Positions 60,781 through 64,000 of a stretch of DNA of 64,000 bases are shown one piece after another. The stretch spans positions 147,119-211,118 of the forward strand of contig CAMWYJ010000001.1 in NCBI GenBank assembly GCA_947178445.1, in the 5' to 3' direction. Every line of letters begins with the position of its first letter. Position 1 is the first letter of the stretch. The DNA comes from an uncultured Clostridium sp. (GTDB taxonomy: Bacteria; Bacillota; Clostridia; Lachnospirales; Lachnospiraceae). The position numbers were made by a program, and so were the translations under genes. The notes under the pieces were generated by a model, which ran no database searches, was not told where the DNA came from, and worked only from the letters and a program-made list of their open reading frames with translations.

Positions 60781-60815
60781 GTTGTCATTTTATTGTCAAA
60801 ATTCCGTTGTCAAAA
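60781..60815 (+). repeat. Candidate integrase arm-type sites, tRNA end
   Basis: TTGTC-A/T repeats occur at 60782, 60793 and 60807 (GTTGTCATTT, ATTGTCAAAA, GTTGTCAAAA), all in the same orientation. Similar boxes stand at the other end of the ICE at 26122 and 26145. Tyrosine integrases bind such arm sites beside their core. Confidence 0.5.
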
Positions 60816-60880
60816 CAAGTTCGTGTGATTGGAGAAACTCTCCTTTCCCTTGTATTTTCAGTATTATTTGCTTGAAATAA

Positions 60881-60956
<76 letters not shown>

Positions 60957-60976
60957 ACGTCTTAACGACAAGTAGT

Positions 60977-61005
60977 AATATACCAAACGTTAGAACATTT
61001 GTCAA
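60977..61005 (-). promoter_or_regulatory. Strong promoter of tRNA-Gly
   Basis: A perfect TTGACA (61000-61005) and TATATT (60977-60982) are 17 bases apart on the minus strand, about 20 bases above the tRNA. Transcription continues into the ICE because the native terminator has been moved to 25987-26027. Confidence 0.8.
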
Positions 61006-61051
61006 CAATAATTTTTGATTTTTGATAAAAATTTAAAATGCTCTGCAGCCT

Positions 61052-61504
61052 CTATTCCACAATCTTCTTTCCTGCTACCGGATAAACCTGATAATCAGCA
61101 TCGGTTCCTCCATAATAGATTTCAATCTTACTTTTTGATGTATCCAATGTATAATAAAATTGTGGCGTACCATTTTGCATTACATTGCCATCAACATCTT
61201 TCTTTGCTTTTCCTTTCACCGTATTCACAGAAAGAATTTCATACACTTTGTCTTTAAAATCATCACCATCCATATCCTCAACAGGATGCGGGTCTGCATG
61301 CTCCACTGCATTATCCTTTACATCCTCTTCTGTCACAGCAGCAAGAATTGCCTTCGCAATTTCTTTCCCCGTATCAATATCACTGCTCAAACGCGCTTTG
61401 TTAACATAGCGAATGAGCGCTGGTGCCAATACACCAGCGATTACTGCTATAATCGCCATCACTACCAACAACTCTACCAATGAAAATCCACGATTTTTTC
61501 TCAT
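61052..61504 (-). CDS. Type IV prepilin-like protein
   Basis: The 150 residues start MRKNRGFSLVELLVVMAIIA, a class III signal with cleavage before Phe and Glu at position 5 of the mature protein, then a long hydrophobic alpha helix. The soluble domain has an acidic central part (VEDMDGDDFKDKVYEILSVN). It would be a pseudopilin or minor pilin processed by a prepilin peptidase. AAAGGAGATTTGT precedes the ATG. It follows the large unknown gene at 61569. Confidence 0.85.
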   Translation of the reverse strand: MRKNRGFSLVELLVVMAIIAVIAGVLAPALIRYVNKARLSSDIDTGKEIAKAILAAVTEEDVKDNAVEHADPHPVEDMDGDDFKDKVYEILSVNTVKGKAKKDVDGNVMQNGTPQFYYTLDTSKSKIEIYYGGTDADYQVYPVAGKKIVE

Positions 61505-61523
61505 ACAAATCTCCTTTATAGTG

Positions 61524-61558
61524 ACAGGATAGGTATATATTTACCTATCCTGTTTTTA
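61524..61558. terminator. Hairpin between the unknown gene and the prepilin gene
   Basis: A perfect 10-bp-or-longer inverted repeat ACAGGATAGGT/ACCTATCCTGT lies at 61524-61534 and 61543-61553. The T-run (TTTTTA) is on the plus strand, where no gene needs a terminator. On the minus strand it may act as a processing or attenuation hairpin just above the prepilin ribosome site. Confidence 0.5.
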
Positions 61559-61568
61559 TATCTAATTC

Positions 61569-63668
61569 TCATAGACTAATCATATCATAATTTAATCTCT
61601 TAATAATCTGCCATGTTTTATCCCGTACTTCCTCTGCCTCTACCACTGACAACAGAGAATCTCTGTCGAACTTACCCTGCATCAGCATATTTACCCAATC
61701 TGTGATATATCCTTTGACATATGAGACATTTGAATCACTTCGATTCTTCAGGAAATCTTCAATATGGTTAATGTGTTCAATAACCGTTGGATCACTATTC
61801 TTACTGTTAACCGGCTTATTGCCTGACTCATCAGATAACTCAATTACTTTACCTGTCTTCGTAATAATAACCTTCTTATTCGGGGTTGGTTCTGAAACAT
61901 CTATTTTGTTTTTCCGTACAATCAAAAGCTCCACTACCCGAATCAAACATGCAACACTATAAGTTGCCTCTTCATCCGTCTGCCTATCACGATTCTTTGT
62001 TGTATGCTGATTCCAAAGCCATTCTGATTTGCAAAGCATCTCTTCCATAATTATATTATTAAACATTTTTGTAAGTTCCCCATCAACAACATTAGAAGAA
62101 GACTTGCCAAATCCAAACTTATTACCACCACCAGATGCTTCATGCTTTACTTCATAATTTTGTGGAAGATTAATCTTTCCATATGTCTCTTGAACCATCT
62201 TTCTTGCCTTTTCTTTATCATAGCTCGAATATAGCACAGGCTTATCTTTATTGCTAAGCCCTGTCTTTATCATATCTGTAGCTGCAATGAACACAAGATG
62301 TTTCTGACGATCCTCAAGAAGCTGCTTAATCTCGTAATTTGTCTTACTCTTCTCTATAATTGTGTTTTTCCGGATCTTAAATGCTTTAATCTTTTCTTTC
62401 ACACTGAAGAATAATTTGAGAAGAGATGGATTCGCATTCACATAATTTCCAATCCATGTAAGCTCTACATACTGATGCTCAATGCGGTTCGAAATCTCAT
62501 ACACATTATATCCATCAAATACAACATTCAAGGTTGTATAGAGCAAATCTAAAATCTCATACTTTTCTTCCCATGAGCGGGTAGACAGATCCTGATTTAC
62601 CAATTGCTTAATCCCACACTCATGAAATACAAGATTGTACTCATAAAGACCTTCAAACACATTACTCTTATCACTTAAAGAGGAACCCGCTCCAAGAATC
62701 TGTAAATTTTTCTTCATAACCGGTTCATCTTCAATGTACTTGTATACCTTTTTCACAAATGCGCAAACTTCAACCAGCAGACTATCAATTCTCTTATTAT
62801 AAATGTCCTGCTTAGAAATTGCAGAAATAACGGAACGGCTCAACACATTCGTATACTGGGTGCTGTTACAGTTGCGGATCAATTCCTTAAAGTTCTCATA
62901 AACAAGCATGTTATCAACCGGAATAAATTCAGCATTCAAACCATAAAATTCAAAAGCCTTATTATAATCCTGCTTGCGGATAAAAGAATTAAACATACCC
63001 ATACTAAACTGAACCTTATAATCATTGCCCACATGGGTATCCTCTACAAAATAATCATATAATACCTCTAAATTGTTAAGATATGCTTCTGAATTCGAGG
63101 CAGAAGGCGGCAAATCCATCTCCATTACAACATTGATCAAATCCATATAACCCATAACAGCTTTGTCATATGTTGGCGGTCTGTCATCAGCATCTGTAAT
63201 CTGATAGCAGGTATTGATCAAAAGTGGAGCCACACGCTCGCCAATCAGACGCATCGCCTCTCCAAAACGATCCAACTGATAAAGATAAATCATCCATATG
63301 CTATATCTATAAATACCAGTTGTGTTAATAATGGCATCTATATCCGCAGGATCAATATCTCCATATACAAAATGGAACAATGGTTCAATCCACTCCTCAA
63401 TTTCATATTTACCTGGCTTCTTAATATATTCATCCACAAATTCAGCAAGCTCATAAAGCTTAGTACACTGAGCCTTTACATCCTCATCCACAAGCATAGT
63501 GGATAAATCAAAATTATGATCCTTTAAATAATCGATTACCAACGCATAAAAACCTTCTTCAACCTGCTCATTCAAAAAACGAATCAGCATTCCCTTATTC
63601 GAGGATGCAGCAATAGAAATAATATTCGTATCATTACCACGTGTAACATTTGCCGGTAAGTTCTGCAT
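61569..63668 (-). CDS. Large hypothetical protein of unknown family
   Basis: About 699 residues, starting at MQNLPANVTRGND with AGGAGGTATTATTA before the ATG. The protein is soluble, largely helical and rich in Tyr, Asn and Asp; many segments look like helical repeats (LYELAEFVDEYIKK, YNKAFEFYGLNAEFIP). There is a Gly/Ser/Lys-rich patch (ASGGGNKFGFGKSSS) near residue 545. No catalytic motif is visible to me. It may share an operon with the prepilin gene, so a link to the pilus or a surface machine is possible but unsupported. Confidence 0.75.
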   Translation of the reverse strand: MQNLPANVTRGNDTNIISIAASSNKGMLIRFLNEQVEEGFYALVIDYLKDHNFDLSTMLVDEDVKAQCTKLYELAEFVDEYIKKPGKYEIEEWIEPLFHFVYGDIDPADIDAIINTTGIYRYSIWMIYLYQLDRFGEAMRLIGERVAPLLINTCYQITDADDRPPTYDKAVMGYMDLINVVMEMDLPPSASNSEAYLNNLEVLYDYFVEDTHVGNDYKVQFSMGMFNSFIRKQDYNKAFEFYGLNAEFIPVDNMLVYENFKELIRNCNSTQYTNVLSRSVISAISKQDIYNKRIDSLLVEVCAFVKKVYKYIEDEPVMKKNLQILGAGSSLSDKSNVFEGLYEYNLVFHECGIKQLVNQDLSTRSWEEKYEILDLLYTTLNVVFDGYNVYEISNRIEHQYVELTWIGNYVNANPSLLKLFFSVKEKIKAFKIRKNTIIEKSKTNYEIKQLLEDRQKHLVFIAATDMIKTGLSNKDKPVLYSSYDKEKARKMVQETYGKINLPQNYEVKHEASGGGNKFGFGKSSSNVVDGELTKMFNNIIMEEMLCKSEWLWNQHTTKNRDRQTDEEATYSVACLIRVVELLIVRKNKIDVSEPTPNKKVIITKTGKVIELSDESGNKPVNSKNSDPTVIEHINHIEDFLKNRSDSNVSYVKGYITDWVNMLMQGKFDRDSLLSVVEAEEVRDKTWQIIKRLNYDMISL

Positions 63669-63730
63669 TAATAATACCTCCTTTATACTCAATTTGTGTG
63701 AAATCAATAAATTCCACTTATCTAATTACA

Positions 63731-63759
63731 AGTTTAGCACAAAATTAAACACATTACAA
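63731..63759 (-). promoter_or_regulatory. Promoter of the large unknown gene
   Basis: TTGTAA (63754-63759) and TAAACT (63731-63736) are 17 bases apart on the minus strand. Beyond 63800 to the window edge I see no gene; a weak AGAAAG/CTTTCT hairpin near 63830-63865 might end an upstream transcript. Confidence 0.55.
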
Positions 63760-64000
63760 CTGAATTTTTTTAATTTTCAGTTATTTTGACAGATATTCGT
63801 TGTGCATTTTGCACAATCCCAAACAATTCAAAAGAAAGAATTGCTTTTTAGCCCTTTCTATATTAAAATAAAAATAATTTTAGAGTACCCCCAAAACCTA
63901 CCAATATCTTTATTCAAAAGGGTGAATTTCTGGTAGAAATGATGTTTAAATTACGGCAGGTCTGCAGACTGTAGGAAGACTCAAACAGACACGTCTCTTA

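Overview
The window looks like a chromosome segment of a low-GC Gram-positive bacterium, most likely a gut Lachnospiraceae (Roseburia/Agathobacter/Eubacterium type). This rests on a Bacillus-like division and wall cluster (mraZ-rsmH-ftsL-pbpB-spoVD-mraY-murD-ftsW), the neighbouring gene set (ychF-lgt, yebC, serS-glgA, a DUF5685-like gene) and AGGAGG-type ribosome binding sites. The assignment is inferred from gene content, not from a search.

Layout. 1-10.4 kb: dcw operon on the minus strand, led by a strong sigma-A-type promoter overlapping five GTGG decamers that look like the MraZ operator. 10.7-12.9 kb: ychF-lgt operon. 13-15.8 kb: three uncharacterised membrane protein genes. 16-18 kb: yebC and an AI-2E-type permease. 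18.2-20.5 kb: a plus-strand pair, a CbxX-type AAA ATPase and an overlapping LysR regulator, followed by a 248-bp element with 46-bp terminal inverted repeats. 20.8-25.9 kb: serS, glgA, a YfbR-type nucleotidase, a J-domain protein and a DUF5685-like protein.

26.0-60.9 kb is an integrative and conjugative element (ICE) of about 34.9 kb inserted into the 3' end of a tRNA-Gly(GCC) gene and bounded by a 27-bp direct repeat. At the left end are a tyrosine integrase, an Xre regulator, a dGTPase-like HD protein and a winged-helix protein. The rest is one long minus-strand programme. It starts with parA/parB, two methyltransferases and a set of polyvalent (ArdC-like, repeat, pentapeptide, TOPRIM) proteins, then oriT, MobC, relaxase and VirD4. 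It continues with VirB2/B6/B3-like subunits, surface proteins, SSB, a split VirB4 and a three-domain wall hydrolase. A type I toxin-antitoxin pair and further predicted small RNAs lie on the opposite strand.

The most unusual signals are inside the ICE. Four consecutive, otherwise unrelated proteins share a C-terminal motif A-[IV]-x-[EQ]-[VI]-[MI]-[EN] followed by an acidic/Met tail, a candidate type IV secretion signal for proteins sent to the recipient with the DNA. Intrinsic terminators recur in the gaps of the transfer operon and three stand in its leader, which suggests processive antitermination. The ICE has also displaced the native tRNA terminator, so the tRNA promoter now points into the element.

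60.9-64 kb returns to the chromosome: the tRNA-Gly gene, a type IV prepilin-like gene and a large protein I do not recognise.
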